64,000 nt of DNA, taken from the NCBI GenBank assembly GCA_021199795.1, contig JAJQHJ010000019.1, positions 91,193 to 155,192 on the forward strand. The letters are read 5' to 3'. Shown here piece after piece: positions 18,788 through 28,399 of this stretch (position 1 is the stretch's first letter; each line of letters starts with the position of its first letter). Below the pieces are notes generated by a model. It did not search any database. It was not told the DNA's origin and saw nothing but the letters and a program-made list of their open reading frames with translations. Source of the stretch: Oscillospiraceae bacterium (GTDB lineage Bacteria; Bacillota; Clostridia; Oscillospirales; Ruminococcaceae). A program made the translations under genes and the position numbers.

Positions 18788-19378
18788 CTACTGTCTTACC
18801 ATTATCTTATCGATAAGACCGTACTCCAAAGCTTCCTCAGGAGTCATATAGTTGTCCCTTTCAGTATCGCGGGTTATCTCTTCAATCGGCTTGCCGGTGC
18901 ACTCTGCGAGAATACGGTTGAGCTTCTCACGAGTCTTAACCATATGATCCGACTGAATCTTTATATCGGTGCACTGACCAGAAAGTCCGCCGCCACCGAT
19001 AAGAGGCTGATGGATAAGAATCTCGCTGTTAGGAAGAGCGATTCTCTTACCTTTTGTTCCTCCTGCCAGGAGCACTGCTCCCATGGAAGCAGCCATGCCG
19101 ACACAGATGGTGGAGACGTCGCACTTGACATACTGCATAGTGTCATAAATAGCCATTCCTGCAGTGATAGATCCTCCAGGGCTGTTGATATAGAGATAGA
19201 TATCCTTATCAGCATCCTGTCCCTCGAGGAACAAAAGCTGTGCTACTACTATACTGGCGGTTGAGTCATCAACCTGGTCGGAAAGCACTATAATTCTATC
19301 GTTCAAAAGGCGTGAAAAGATATCGTAGAATCTTTCGCCATGACTTGTCTGTTCAATTACGTTTGGTACAAGAGCCAT
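18788..19378 (-). CDS. clpP: ClpP protease subunit
   Basis: 196 aa, standard size. Catalytic Ser in GMAASMGA, His in ILIHQP and Asp in TERDNYM. Forms the tetradecameric chamber that degrades proteins delivered by ClpX. TAAGGAGG precedes the ATG. It sits in the tig-clpP-clpX order common in bacteria. Confidence 0.98.
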   Translation of the reverse strand: MALVPNVIEQTSHGERFYDIFSRLLNDRIIVLSDQVDDSTASIVVAQLLFLEGQDADKDIYLYINSPGGSITAGMAIYDTMQYVKCDVSTICVGMAASMGAVLLAGGTKGKRIALPNSEILIHQPLIGGGGLSGQCTDIKIQSDHMVKTREKLNRILAECTGKPIEEITRDTERDNYMTPEEALEYGLIDKIMVRQ

Positions 19379-19439
19379 TATATAACCTCCTTACTTATTC
19401 AATGGTTCATAACGATTTACTGTTCTTAACGAGAATTTA

Positions 19440-20774
19440 TCAATGAGAAAGATGATTATGGATATGCTCATCGTCCTCATCAGGCTCAGCTGTTACGGTT
19501 TCGATAACAGCATTATCCTTGACGAGTTCAGCAGCCTTGCCAACGCTTGCATCAGCCTTGATATCAGCAACGGGAATGTACTGCTTGACGGTGTCAACAG
19601 GCATTTCATAGTATGAAGCGATGTCAGCATACTCTTTCTCAACGTCTTCATCGGAAACTTCGATATTCTCAAGCTCTGCAATCTTCTCAAGAGCAAGCCT
19701 TAACTTAACCTGCTTCTCAGCCGGCTCCTTGTAGGTTTCTCTCAAGGATTCCTGGGTCATTCCAGTGTACTGGAGATACAGGTCAAGCGGAATGCCCTGC
19801 TGCTGGAGTCTTGCAGAGAGCTGGTCAATCATGTCATTGATCTTGTTCTCATACATAACCTCAGGGATTTCACCCTCAATCTTCTCAATGAGAGCATCCA
19901 TAACGGCATCCTCAGCTTCAGCCTGAGCATGTTCTTCCATGTGCTCTTCAATCTGCTTCTTGACATCTGCCCTGAGCTCCTCAGCAGTATCAAAATCAGA
20001 AGTATCCTTTGCAAAGTCATCATCAAACTCGGGAAGCTCTTTCTTCTGAATCTCATGAAGCTTGATCTTGAAGACTGCATCTGCACCGGTGAGCTCTGCT
20101 GAATGATATTCCTCAGGGAACTTGACGTTGATATCAAATTCTTCATCGACGCTGTGACCGACAACCTGTTCCTCAAAGCCAGGGATGAACTGTCCGCTTC
20201 CAAGAGAAAGTGTAAAGTTTTCGTCCTTGCCGCCCTCGAAAGGAACGCCGTCCTTGAAGCCTTCATAATCAATAACGACATCATCGCCCATTTCACAAGG
20301 TCTTGAATCGATGCTGATCGTTCTCTCGTTCTTTTCGAGCATATGACCTATCTCATGCTCAACCTCATGCTCAGTTACAGGATGAAGTGTCTTTGTAGCC
20401 TTGATTCCAAGATAGTCCTTGATCTCAATGCTGGGCTTGACAATGCATGTAGCTTTCATCTTGATGCCTATTTCCTTAGAAATCTCGGTAATCTCAACAT
20501 CAGGAGTTGCAACAAGCTCAAGCTCTGCTTCCTTGACAGCCTCTTCTACTGCCGGACCATAAAGCTCGTTTGCAGCGTCCTCGAAGAAGCAAGCCTCACC
20601 ATATTCCTTTTCAATTACCTTTCTGGGAGCCTTACCAGGACGGAAACCGGCAACAGTGATTTTCGATTTATTCTTTAGATAAGCCCTCTGAAGTGCGTCC
20701 TCAAACGCCTCAGGCGAAACCTCTATTTCCAATTCGTACTTGCTTGTTTCAACTTGATTCTTTGTCTTTAACAT
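19440..20774 (-). CDS. tig: Trigger factor (ribosome-associated chaperone and PPIase)
   Basis: 444 aa. Ribosome-binding signature GFRPGKAPRKVIEKEYG at about 44-60, FKBP-type domain about 160-245 (GDDVVIDYEGFKDG), then the helical C-domain. Ends with a His-containing acidic tail (EDDEHIHNHLSH) that might bind metal. It shields nascent chains at the ribosome exit. Confidence 0.97.
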   Translation of the reverse strand: MLKTKNQVETSKYELEIEVSPEAFEDALQRAYLKNKSKITVAGFRPGKAPRKVIEKEYGEACFFEDAANELYGPAVEEAVKEAELELVATPDVEITEISKEIGIKMKATCIVKPSIEIKDYLGIKATKTLHPVTEHEVEHEIGHMLEKNERTISIDSRPCEMGDDVVIDYEGFKDGVPFEGGKDENFTLSLGSGQFIPGFEEQVVGHSVDEEFDINVKFPEEYHSAELTGADAVFKIKLHEIQKKELPEFDDDFAKDTSDFDTAEELRADVKKQIEEHMEEHAQAEAEDAVMDALIEKIEGEIPEVMYENKINDMIDQLSARLQQQGIPLDLYLQYTGMTQESLRETYKEPAEKQVKLRLALEKIAELENIEVSDEDVEKEYADIASYYEMPVDTVKQYIPVADIKADASVGKAAELVKDNAVIETVTAEPDEDDEHIHNHLSH

Positions 20775-20857
20775 ACTGAACCTCCGATTTTTTATTGTAT
20801 ATGTAAAACTGCAAGCGCAATTTTTTGATGGCTCCTGCGTTTTTCATACGTCTTTTT

Positions 20858-20866
20858 ATTATAGCA
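20858..20866 (-). promoter_or_regulatory. Extended -10 element upstream of tig
   Basis: TGCTATAAT on the minus strand, about 85 bp before the tig start; no good -35, which an extended -10 can tolerate. Confidence 0.5.
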
Positions 20867-20906
20867 CATATTGGCTTCCTTTGCACTACATAATAAAACG
20901 GCAAAA

Positions 20907-21617
20907 TTATTTTTTGCAATTATGCACAATTTCTGTTATATTAAGAGGCATAAATTGTAAATAATCACTTGATATCAGCCTGAAATTTATACCGTATTTC
21001 TCACCATTTACTGCGAATCTATGAGTTTTTCCGTGAAGATGACCATAAAAGCAAAGCTTGACGTTATACTTTTTCAGGACATCAAGTATATCTCTGTTCT
21101 CTACATCTGCGTATACAGGAGGATAATGCATGAAAACTACAGGTGTAAGTCCCTCTGAAGTAGCACTCTGAAGTGACAATTCGAGTCTTATTACCTCTCT
21201 TGCTATAACTTTTGCATCTGCCGGCTCGCTGCCATCGTTTATCCAGCCTCTTGTTCCGCATATTCCGAAATCTTCATAACAGTAGTGGTTATTGTTAAGA
21301 AAGCTTATGTTAGTAATTCTGTTTTCTGCCAGGAACCTGTCAGCCTTGGTCTTTGTAGACCACCAGTAATCGTGATTACCCTTTAAAATTATCTTCTGAC
21401 CGTTCAATTCGCTTATGAACCTGAAATCATCAAGTGAGCTCTCTAAATCCATTGCCCATGAAATATCACCAGGTATTACAACTGTGTCCTCCGGCTTGAC
21501 GACATTCTGCCAATTCCTCCTGAGCCTTTCGACATAGTTATCCCAGCCGCTGAATATATCCATCGGCTTATCCGACGATAAAGAAAGATGAAGATCTGCG
21601 ATAACAAACAAAGACAT
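20907..21617 (-). CDS. Calcineurin-like metallophosphoesterase
   Basis: 236 aa from ATG 21617 (an upstream TTG is less likely). Metal-binding motifs in order: ADLHLS, GDISWAMD, GNHDYWW, a later HYPP and GHLHG. The family hydrolyses phosphoesters; substrate unknown. It is a single gene, divergent from the DUF1540 gene. The SD is weak (AAGGA 13 nt upstream). Confidence 0.92.
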   Translation of the reverse strand: MSLFVIADLHLSLSSDKPMDIFSGWDNYVERLRRNWQNVVKPEDTVVIPGDISWAMDLESSLDDFRFISELNGQKIILKGNHDYWWSTKTKADRFLAENRITNISFLNNNHYCYEDFGICGTRGWINDGSEPADAKVIAREVIRLELSLQSATSEGLTPVVFMHYPPVYADVENRDILDVLKKYNVKLCFYGHLHGKTHRFAVNGEKYGINFRLISSDYLQFMPLNITEIVHNCKK

Positions 21618-21670
21618 CTTAAGTGACCAATCCTTAAAAAGCAAGCTCAGATTTAGTTTCAGGCAGAATA

Positions 21671-21720
21671 TAATCCAAACAAAGAGGAATAATACTTAAA
21701 GTCCGTCTTTGTATGGATTA
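21671..21720. repeat. Inverted repeat between the phosphoesterase and DUF1540 genes
   Basis: Arms 21671-21685 and 21706-21720 match 14/15, spaced by 20 nt. A direct repeat GGAATAATAC occurs at 21686-21695 and 21734-21743, the second overlapping the DUF1540 RBS. Could be an operator or leader structure. Confidence 0.5.
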
Positions 21721-21745
21721 ATACTGTCCGAAAGGAATAATACAG

Positions 21746-21916
21746 ATGGAAAATGATAAAATCTACGGTATCAAATGTGACGTTTCCGAATGCGTCTTCA
21801 ACAGGGAAGCCAAGGAGTGTGTTGCAGGAAAGATTGACGTATGCTCCTGCGGATGCTCACATCCCAATTGCTCCGCTCAGACAGAGTGCAAAACCTTTAA
21901 GCCGAGAAGCTTTTAA
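21746..21916 (+). CDS. DUF1540 small Cys-rich protein
   Basis: 56 aa. Eight Cys in a spaced pattern (KCDVSECVF, ECVAG, CSCGCSHPNC, ECKTF) typical of DUF1540, thought to bind metal. AAAGGA lies 8 nt upstream of the ATG and a strong terminator follows, so it is a monocistronic unit. Function unknown. Confidence 0.88.
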   Translation: MENDKIYGIKCDVSECVFNREAKECVAGKIDVCSCGCSHPNCSAQTECKTFKPRSF

Positions 21917-21923
21917 GGTTATT

Positions 21924-21957
21924 CAGCATCAGACTGATTCAGTCTGATGCTGATTTT
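21924..21957 (+). terminator. Terminator of the DUF1540 gene
   Basis: Perfect 12-bp stem (21924-21935 with 21941-21952), 5-nt loop, then ATTTTTAT. Confidence 0.92.
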
Positions 21958-21961
21958 TATA

Positions 21962-23452
21962 TTAGAACAGGAAACCGAGCACCGCATCGCTCATCTTGTC
22001 AGGAGCGACAGTATTCGTGAACCTAACAGTCTTATTCTTGATTGAAGCCAATGACTCAGGAGCAGGAACTCCGCATTTATTTTCAAGTAGCTTTACCATT
22101 TCAAATTCATTCGCTCCATCAGTCTCACTTCCGAGTGCATCGAGAACAGATGCAGAGAACTTATATGGGCTTGCAGTCGATGCGATAACAGTCTTGGTGG
22201 TATCGCCTGTCGCCTGAACATAGCTCTCATACACCTTGGAAGCAACTGCTGTATGAGTGTCCATGGTGTAGGAATACTTATCAAATACGCTCCTTATCTC
22301 AGCCTTAGTCTCATCATCGGAGCAATAGTCGGCGTAGAATATCTCATTGAGCTTTGACTTGATTTCGTCACTGACTTCAAATCTTCCTGTCTCCGAGAGA
22401 TCCTTGTAGAGGCTTCTGATATACTCATCGTCTCCACCAGAAAGCAGGAACAGAAGTCTCTCAATATTTGAAGAAATAAGAATGTCCATGGACGGCGAAA
22501 TAGTAGTGTAGAACTTTCTGTTTCTGTCATAAACACCGGTTCTGATAAAGTCAGTGAGAACGTTATTTGAGTTGGAGGCACAGATGAGCTTGCCAACAGG
22601 AATCCCCATCATCTTGGCGTAGTACGCAGCCAGAATGTTGCCGAAGTTACCGGTCGGGACGCAGAAATTAAGCTTGTCTCCCATATTGATTTCGCTGTCT
22701 TTGACGAGCTCCACATATGAAGATACATAGTAAACGATCTGAGGAACCAGTCTGCCCCAGTTTATGGAGTTAGCACTTGAGAACATCATTCCGCCATCGT
22801 TGAGCTTTTTCAGAACCTCGCTGTCGGTAAATATCTTCTTAACACCTGTCTGAGCGTCGTCGAAGTTACCGTCAATAGCACAGACGGAAACGTTACTTCC
22901 CTCCTGAGTGGTCATCTGAAGCTTCTGCATTGCACTTACTCCATGAGCAGGATAGAAGACCATTATGCTGGTTCCCTCAACATCCTTGAAGCCCTCAAGT
23001 GCCGCTTTTCCGGTGTCACCAGAAGTAGCAACGAGTATTACAACTTTCTTGTCGATTCCAAGCTTCCTGACAGAAACAGTCAGAAGATATGGCAGAATCT
23101 GAAGTGCCATGTCCTTGAATGCACAAGTAGGACCATGCCAGAGTTCAAGCATATACCTGCCGTCAAACAGATGAGCAAGCTCCATTATACTCTCATTGTC
23201 AAAATTCTTGGTGTTGTATGCACCCTCTGTGCAATATTTAAGCTCAGTTTCAGTGAAGTCAGTAAGATATTTTGACAGGACAAATGAAGCCTTTTCAGGA
23301 TAGCTCATACTCTGAAGAGCCATGAGATCTGCTTCAGTAAGTGTCGGGATCTCAGACGGGATAAATAGTCCCCCGTCGGAAGAAATTCCTTGCGAAATCG
23401 CCTCAGCAGAACTTAAGTGAAGATTCTTGTTTCTGGTACTTTGATAGAACAT
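21962..23452 (-). CDS. thrC: Threonine synthase
   Basis: 496 aa from ATG 23452 (AAAGGAG upstream; an earlier in-frame start at 23488 would overlap yraN). PLP enzyme: Schiff-base Lys in CAFKDMALQ, phosphate-binding region VATSGDTGKAAL, and the later PTGNFGNILAAYYAKMMG. Converts O-phosphohomoserine to threonine. Last gene of the lepB-rbgA-rnhB-yraN operon. Confidence 0.97.
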   Translation of the reverse strand: MFYQSTRNKNLHLSSAEAISQGISSDGGLFIPSEIPTLTEADLMALQSMSYPEKASFVLSKYLTDFTETELKYCTEGAYNTKNFDNESIMELAHLFDGRYMLELWHGPTCAFKDMALQILPYLLTVSVRKLGIDKKVVILVATSGDTGKAALEGFKDVEGTSIMVFYPAHGVSAMQKLQMTTQEGSNVSVCAIDGNFDDAQTGVKKIFTDSEVLKKLNDGGMMFSSANSINWGRLVPQIVYYVSSYVELVKDSEINMGDKLNFCVPTGNFGNILAAYYAKMMGIPVGKLICASNSNNVLTDFIRTGVYDRNRKFYTTISPSMDILISSNIERLLFLLSGGDDEYIRSLYKDLSETGRFEVSDEIKSKLNEIFYADYCSDDETKAEIRSVFDKYSYTMDTHTAVASKVYESYVQATGDTTKTVIASTASPYKFSASVLDALGSETDGANEFEMVKLLENKCGVPAPESLASIKNKTVRFTNTVAPDKMSDAVLGFLF

Positions 23453-23471
23453 ATTTTCTCCTTTCGTGCCA

Positions 23472-23828
23472 CTATGCAGTGAAAGCACGTTGAATGTATT
23501 TGAAGCCCGTGACTCTGGTTCCCGTCAACTCAACAACGGCAGCGTCGAATACGCACGAACAATCAATATTATAACGATTTATATAGAATTTTGCGGTTTT
23601 TATTATGTGCGCAATCTTTTCGGGACGAATGGCTTCTTCGCCAGTCTCGATAGGATCAGGCTTGCGAGTCTTGACCTCAACAAAGTGAACTATATCGCCT
23701 TTCCTTGCAACAATGTCAATCTCCCCGCCTCTTATGGTGAAATTCCGGCATAAGATTTTACAGCCATTCTTCTCTAAGTATTTTGCTGTGTAATCCTCGC
23801 CGATATTTCCGATTTCTCTAGTGGTCAT
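23472..23828 (-). CDS. UPF0102 (YraN-type) endonuclease-like protein
   Basis: 118 aa. GEDYTAKYLEKNG, GGEIDIVARKGD and FVEVKTR form the restriction-endonuclease-like core (D-x(n)-ExK) of this family. Cellular role unclear; commonly next to rnhB, as here, with start and stop sharing one base (TAATG). Confidence 0.93.
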   Translation of the reverse strand: MTTREIGNIGEDYTAKYLEKNGCKILCRNFTIRGGEIDIVARKGDIVHFVEVKTRKPDPIETGEEAIRPEKIAHIIKTAKFYINRYNIDCSCVFDAAVVELTGTRVTGFKYIQRAFTA

Positions 23829-24433
23829 TACTTCTCACTCAGATTCTTCAAAAAGCTCTTTCTGTGAACCGGGCTTATACCGTATTTTTTTATCATTTCA
23901 TAGTGAAGCTTGGTTCCATAGCCTTTATGCTTTTCAAACTGATATTCAGGATATCTTACGGCAAGCTCTGTCATATATCTATCTCTCTGAACCTTTGCCA
24001 AGATAGATGCAGCAGCTATTGACTGTGAAAGTGCATCGCCATGGATTACAGTCGTACACCTGCAACTGAGATTTGGTGAGCGGTTGCCATCAACTAACGC
24101 TAGTACACTGTCAGACTCTAAACCAAGTCCATTATATGCTCTTCGCATCGCAAGCATTGCCGCTTCAAGGATATTAATCTCTTCTATCTCCTCAACAGAT
24201 GCAGTTGCAATCGAATATTTCAATGCTTTCTCTGTTATTACATCGAAGAGTGCTTCCCTCTTTTTAGCTGAAAGCTTCTTAGAGTCGTTGATGCCATCTA
24301 TCACTGTATCTCGGTCAAAAACCACCGCAGCAGCATAAACGTCTCCGGCAAGAGGTCCCCTACCAGCCTCGTCTATTCCGACTATAATTGAAGCCTCACT
24401 GTCAAACTGTCGGTCAAATTCATATAGTGTCAT
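23828..24433 (-). CDS. rnhB: Ribonuclease HII
   Basis: 201 aa. Signature GIDEAGRGPLAGDVYAAAV with the catalytic Asp/Glu; further acidic residues in INDSKKLSAKKR and LVDGN. Removes ribonucleotides from DNA. Directly abuts rbgA upstream (stop then ATG). Confidence 0.97.
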   Translation of the reverse strand: MTLYEFDRQFDSEASIIVGIDEAGRGPLAGDVYAAAVVFDRDTVIDGINDSKKLSAKKREALFDVITEKALKYSIATASVEEIEEINILEAAMLAMRRAYNGLGLESDSVLALVDGNRSPNLSCRCTTVIHGDALSQSIAAASILAKVQRDRYMTELAVRYPEYQFEKHKGYGTKLHYEMIKKYGISPVHRKSFLKNLSEK

Positions 24434-25294
24434 TTATGGCTCCTCAAGAGAAATTCTTCCGAGTTTTCCTGAACGAAATTCATCGAGAAGCATTATACCT
24501 GTTCTCTCAGTATCAATTTCGCCGCCAGAAACGAGAAATCCACGCTTTTTGCCGATAAGCTCCAATACCTCATAGTCGGTTAGATTCTCGGAAACAGAGA
24601 TTTTATATCTGGTCTCTATAGGCGATGCACTGACAGTTCTCAGGGCACCGATAAAGTGCACTGCAAGTGATTCCATATCCATTATATCATCCTTGACTGC
24701 ACCTGTAAACGCAAGTGCAAGCCCAACATTCTGATCCTCAAACTTCGGCCAGAGAACTCCTGGCATATCAAGAAGCTCAAAGTCTTTTGAATGAGTCACC
24801 CACTGCTTGCCTTTGGTGACGCCTGGACGGTCTTCAACCTTGGTGCTCTTCGTTCCGGAAAGACGGTTTATAAGAGACGATTTTCCGACATTAGGAATTC
24901 CGACAATCATGAGTCTTACTGCCCTGCCGGTCATTCCTTTCTGATTCCAACGCTCTATCGTATCTTTCAAAGTTTCACGAACCATGGGAAGCACTTTCGA
25001 GACGTTCTTTCCGCTTTTGCAATCGGTCGCAAGTGCTGGAATTCCAGACTGTTTATACTTCTGAATCCAGCGGCATGTTACCGTTTCATCGGCAGTATCG
25101 CATTTGTTGAGAAGAACTATTCTCGGCTTTCTTCCGACAAGCTCATCCATTTCCGGATTTCTGCTTGACATTGGAATTCTTGCATCGGTAACCTCAACAA
25201 CAGCATCGACAAGTTTCAGACTATCAGTCATCAACCGTCGAGTTTTTGCCATGTGTCCCGGAAACCACTGAATTATTATATCTTTTTCAGCCAC
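24434..25294 (-). CDS. rbgA: Ribosome biogenesis GTPase RbgA (YlqF)
   Basis: 286 aa. Circularly permuted GTPase: G4 LLNKCD (about 59-64) precedes G1 GIPNVGKSSL and G3 DMPGVLWP. N-terminal IQWFPGHMAKTRR is the family hallmark. It assists late assembly of the 50S subunit. Confidence 0.97.
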   Translation of the reverse strand: MAEKDIIIQWFPGHMAKTRRLMTDSLKLVDAVVEVTDARIPMSSRNPEMDELVGRKPRIVLLNKCDTADETVTCRWIQKYKQSGIPALATDCKSGKNVSKVLPMVRETLKDTIERWNQKGMTGRAVRLMIVGIPNVGKSSLINRLSGTKSTKVEDRPGVTKGKQWVTHSKDFELLDMPGVLWPKFEDQNVGLALAFTGAVKDDIMDMESLAVHFIGALRTVSASPIETRYKISVSENLTDYEVLELIGKKRGFLVSGGEIDTERTGIMLLDEFRSGKLGRISLEEP

Positions 25295-25308
25295 TTAAAC
25301 CTCCGTTA

Positions 25309-25851
25309 TCAGAAAACTGTTATGTTGGAGAACGGGTATAACCGGAGCACAACTTTTCCTAAAATATCTTCACGGTCAACAAGTCCTACAGATGCATCCC
25401 TTGAATCACGTGAACCCTGACGATTGTCTCCCATCACAAAATACTGTCCCTTTCCAACTGTGACCGGATAGGTGAAGCCACCCTCATCGTTGAGAGTGAG
25501 ATTCCTGATATACGGTTCGTCGAGGAGCTCGCCATCCACATAGACGCTTCCTGTCTTAAAATCGATATCGACAGTCTGACCCTCTACAGCAATAATTCTC
25601 TTGACAATAACCTCGTCAAGTCCATCACAGTTTGCCGAAATAATATCACCCTGCTGAGGGGTATAGAAAAGACTCCAGAGTATCAGGAAATCTCCATCCT
25701 GCAAAGTGTCAGTCATAGAGCTACCGTTTACAACAGCTGTTCTCACGACAAATGTGAATAGCAGAACCACAACAGCAAAGGTTATACAAAGCGACCTGAG
25801 CCAATCAAGCACACTATCCAGAGTGCTGGTTTTCTTATTTGTTTCTTCCAT
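25309..25851 (-). CDS. lepB: Type I signal peptidase
   Basis: 180 aa from the third of three consecutive ATG codons (25857, 25854, 25851); GGGAG is 8 nt from this one. One N-terminal TM segment (about 20-40), catalytic Ser in NGSSMTDTL, catalytic Lys in VIVKRIIAVEG, and box E MGDNRQGSRDSR. Cleaves signal peptides outside the membrane. First gene of the operon ending at thrC. Confidence 0.96.
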   Translation of the reverse strand: MEETNKKTSTLDSVLDWLRSLCITFAVVVLLFTFVVRTAVVNGSSMTDTLQDGDFLILWSLFYTPQQGDIISANCDGLDEVIVKRIIAVEGQTVDIDFKTGSVYVDGELLDEPYIRNLTLNDEGGFTYPVTVGKGQYFVMGDNRQGSRDSRDASVGLVDREDILGKVVLRLYPFSNITVF

Positions 25852-25880
25852 CATCATGTCTCCCAAAAATAAGTATCTCT

Positions 25881-25909
25881 ATTGTAGCAAGTTTTTCTTG
25901 AAAAAGCAA
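25881..25909 (-). promoter_or_regulatory. Candidate promoter of the lepB operon
   Basis: TTGCTT, 17 bp, TACAAT on the minus strand. Confidence 0.6.
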
Positions 25910-25967
25910 GGGTTCAGAAACGATTATTTGAAATTTGCGAGTCATAATAAGACTTTATCAAAATTCA

Positions 25968-25990
25968 AGCCCGAGATATGCTCTCGGGCT
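25968..25990 (-). terminator. Terminator of the beta-helix/lipoprotein operon
   Basis: Eight-bp stem AGCCCGAG/CTCGGGCT with 7-nt loop, followed on the minus strand by TGAATTTTGAT. Confidence 0.65.
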
Positions 25991-26010
25991 GATTGATAAA
26001 CTTGAAGTCT

Positions 26011-26604
26011 CTACCCTACGGGATCCACCGGCAACGCAATGCGACCCTCAGAGTCGGTAACGCTGCTGTCGGACTCAGTAGTTTGTCCGGCTGTTGTAGC
26101 AGTCGTGGTGGTAGAGGTGGTAACAGAATTTGCGGCAGCGGTGACTGCTGGATAATAGCCTGATTCGGCTTCATCATCGATATCGACGGCATCCTCATCA
26201 TCTACAAATACTGAGTCATCCGATTCGTCAAGAACTACTTCGTCAGAATTGCTTGTAGACGCTACAGATGTAGAAGCAGATGTAGATGTAGATGTAGCTG
26301 TAGCTGTCGCAGGCTTTTCAGTTATTGTCTGAGAAGAAGCAGAAGATTCAGGAATAGTCGTGACAGCAGGCTCTGTTGCTGATGCATTAGTTGTTGAAAC
26401 TGGCTCGGAGGTTGACGGAGCAGTTGTGGTAGTGGCAGGATTCGTCTCTTCCTCAGTTTCCTGAGTTTGAGTTGTGACTGATTCAGACTCAGTCTCAGAA
26501 GATGAAGAAGATGATACAGAAACATCAATGCGTGTGCAGCCTGAAAGCAAGGCAATCACTGACAACAACACTAAGATAATGGTCAAGTTTTTGCATCTTC
26601 TCAT
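26011..26604 (-). CDS. Ser/Thr-rich lipoprotein of unknown function
   Basis: 197 aa. Signal peptide with lipobox LLSGC (Cys23), then a low-complexity Ser/Thr/Glu region to about 125, an acidic patch DESDDSVFVDDEDAVDIDDE, and another Thr stretch. No folded domain recognised. The DNA contains a short hexanucleotide repeat (GATGTA/GATGTAGCTGTA) around 26268-26304 encoding Thr/Ala/Ser. It starts 20 bp after the beta-helix gene with GGAGGGG as SD, so the two form an operon. It could be a spacer-like surface anchor or an O-glycosylation target; this is a guess. Confidence 0.8.
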   Translation of the reverse strand: MRRCKNLTIILVLLSVIALLSGCTRIDVSVSSSSSSETESESVTTQTQETEEETNPATTTTAPSTSEPVSTTNASATEPAVTTIPESSASSQTITEKPATATATSTSTSASTSVASTSNSDEVVLDESDDSVFVDDEDAVDIDDEAESGYYPAVTAAANSVTTSTTTTATTAGQTTESDSSVTDSEGRIALPVDPVG

Positions 26605-26624
26605 GCTCTATCCCCTCCATAATT

Positions 26625-28283
26625 TTACCGCCAACTTGTATAATTGTTAGCCGCTATGCTGTAATAGTAAATAGCTTTACAGAGATCAGATAATGCAGTG
26701 CTGCTGTCAGATTTCTCTGTAATGTTCTTCACATATGACAGGACACTATACGTCGTGAAAGTCTCTCCATTCTTCTTGACAGTAAATGTCTCTACCATCC
26801 GTCTGGCAGGAACCGAGAATTCTACATAATATGAATAATTCTCATAATCCGTAGTATAAACTGTCAGGGTCTTTCCATCAACAGTGAACACATCACTTTC
26901 GCACGCGACATCTGAAGTCAGATAAACTCTGATTATAATTGAGCTTCCAAGAATCAGGCTCTTGCCTGTGCCTGATGTATCAGTGTCGCCGTATTCGCTT
27001 AAATTGACAGCCCACTCTTCCTGGACAGGATCATTCCAATCAGAAACGCTTGTGAGGCTACAGGTGCTTGTTCCGTAACAGTACGCAGAGGCATAGTCAC
27101 CGTAATTGAGAATAGCTTTACAGAGATCAATTTCATTTTGATCGCTATTTTCATCCTCTATGGAATACATACAATACTCATACACTGAATACTCATAAAC
27201 GTCAGTTGTGTTTGTGCCATCGGTCAGATAAGCAGAAACAGCGTCGTTGAATTGGTTTGGATTGACATAGACGGTGTAGCGATAATATTCGATACCATCA
27301 TCAAGAGTTTTGGTTTCACCAGCAGTTACGCTTTTCTCCTCGCCGTCTTCCCCGATTGTTGTCATAAGAGTATATGCCTCAGGCTCGGAAACACCAGTCA
27401 TATCATAATAGAAAGTAACTCCGGTCGCCCCATCAAGAGTCAACGCCACGCCATAAAGCTCAGGCAAGGTAACCTCCTCAGTACTTTCCGTTGCAACCAC
27501 ATAGCCATCATCAGTTTCGACAAAAGTAGATTCCGGAGCATACGAAGAAATGTCACTGCTATAATGTCCGGCAGTTATATCAACGCTGGTATACAGCATA
27601 TTCGCAATATATACAGCTGCCGCATTACTACTGACATATGTATTCGGATTGGAGATTGTAAGCATAGCCTTACTATTACAATAAATTCCATAAGCTTCAG
27701 AACTGCTGCCTGAAGATGTTATCACAACTTTATCAGTGCCACTGATAGTAATTATGTCAGAATAGCTTGAGCCTGGCAGGTCATAGATAGCCGCTTTGCC
27801 TGTAGCTATAACTGTTCCACCGGTGATATACATGCTGCAATTACCACTATTATTCTTTGTATATATACCATAATAGCCACTGACAGTGCCACCCTCCATA
27901 TACAAGGTTCCACCATTTGAGAACTTGATACCATATGAAGATGATGAAGTTGAAGTATTTATAACACTTCCTGTACCTTCACTGCTACTATCTTTCAAAG
28001 TAAGCGTGCCGCCATTGATCAAAATCGCCTGAGAACCGCTAAAGCTGATCTCATACCCGTTCAAATCAATAGCAACTTCTTCGCCAGAGCCAACTTGCAG
28101 CATGTTCTTTATAGTCACATCTGCCGTTAACTGGTATGTGCCGCTAGAAAGACTACCTCCACTAGTAGAAATCGACAGATATGTTACATCATCCGCAACT
28201 GCGACCACTCCTGCAAAATTGCTGAGGGACAGGCAGAAAGCCATCATCAAAGCAATAAAAATGCAACTAACTCTTTTAAGCAT
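26625..28283 (-). CDS. Secreted beta-helix-like protein of unknown function
   Basis: 552 aa from ATG 28283 (GGAGG upstream). Signal peptide about 1-31. Residues about 35-245 consist of short repeated strands rich in Gly/Ser/Thr/Asn with ladders such as GGTLTLKDSS, GGTLYMEGGTVSGYYGIY and ITGGTVIATGKAAIY, typical of a right-handed beta-helix. The C-terminal half has beta-rich segments and two related helices, DLCKAILNYGDYASAYCYG and DLCKAIYYYSIAANNYTSW, which look like an internal duplication. No catalytic motif recognised. Could be a surface adhesin or polysaccharide-binding protein. Confidence 0.8.
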   Translation of the reverse strand: MLKRVSCIFIALMMAFCLSLSNFAGVVAVADDVTYLSISTSGGSLSSGTYQLTADVTIKNMLQVGSGEEVAIDLNGYEISFSGSQAILINGGTLTLKDSSSEGTGSVINTSTSSSSYGIKFSNGGTLYMEGGTVSGYYGIYTKNNSGNCSMYITGGTVIATGKAAIYDLPGSSYSDIITISGTDKVVITSSGSSSEAYGIYCNSKAMLTISNPNTYVSSNAAAVYIANMLYTSVDITAGHYSSDISSYAPESTFVETDDGYVVATESTEEVTLPELYGVALTLDGATGVTFYYDMTGVSEPEAYTLMTTIGEDGEEKSVTAGETKTLDDGIEYYRYTVYVNPNQFNDAVSAYLTDGTNTTDVYEYSVYEYCMYSIEDENSDQNEIDLCKAILNYGDYASAYCYGTSTCSLTSVSDWNDPVQEEWAVNLSEYGDTDTSGTGKSLILGSSIIIRVYLTSDVACESDVFTVDGKTLTVYTTDYENYSYYVEFSVPARRMVETFTVKKNGETFTTYSVLSYVKNITEKSDSSTALSDLCKAIYYYSIAANNYTSWR

Positions 28284-28345
28284 AATTACCTCCCACATCA
28301 GAAAACAAATGGTTTAACCGCGATTGGTTATATAAACTTTAGCCT

Positions 28346-28374
28346 ATTTTAGCATAAAAATATGCATCTGTCAA
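28346..28374 (-). promoter_or_regulatory. Consensus sigma-A promoter for the beta-helix gene
   Basis: TTGACA, 17 bp, TAAAAT with TG extension on the minus strand. Confidence 0.85.
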
Positions 28375-28399
28375 CATATTTTTTCAAAAAGTATTAAAG

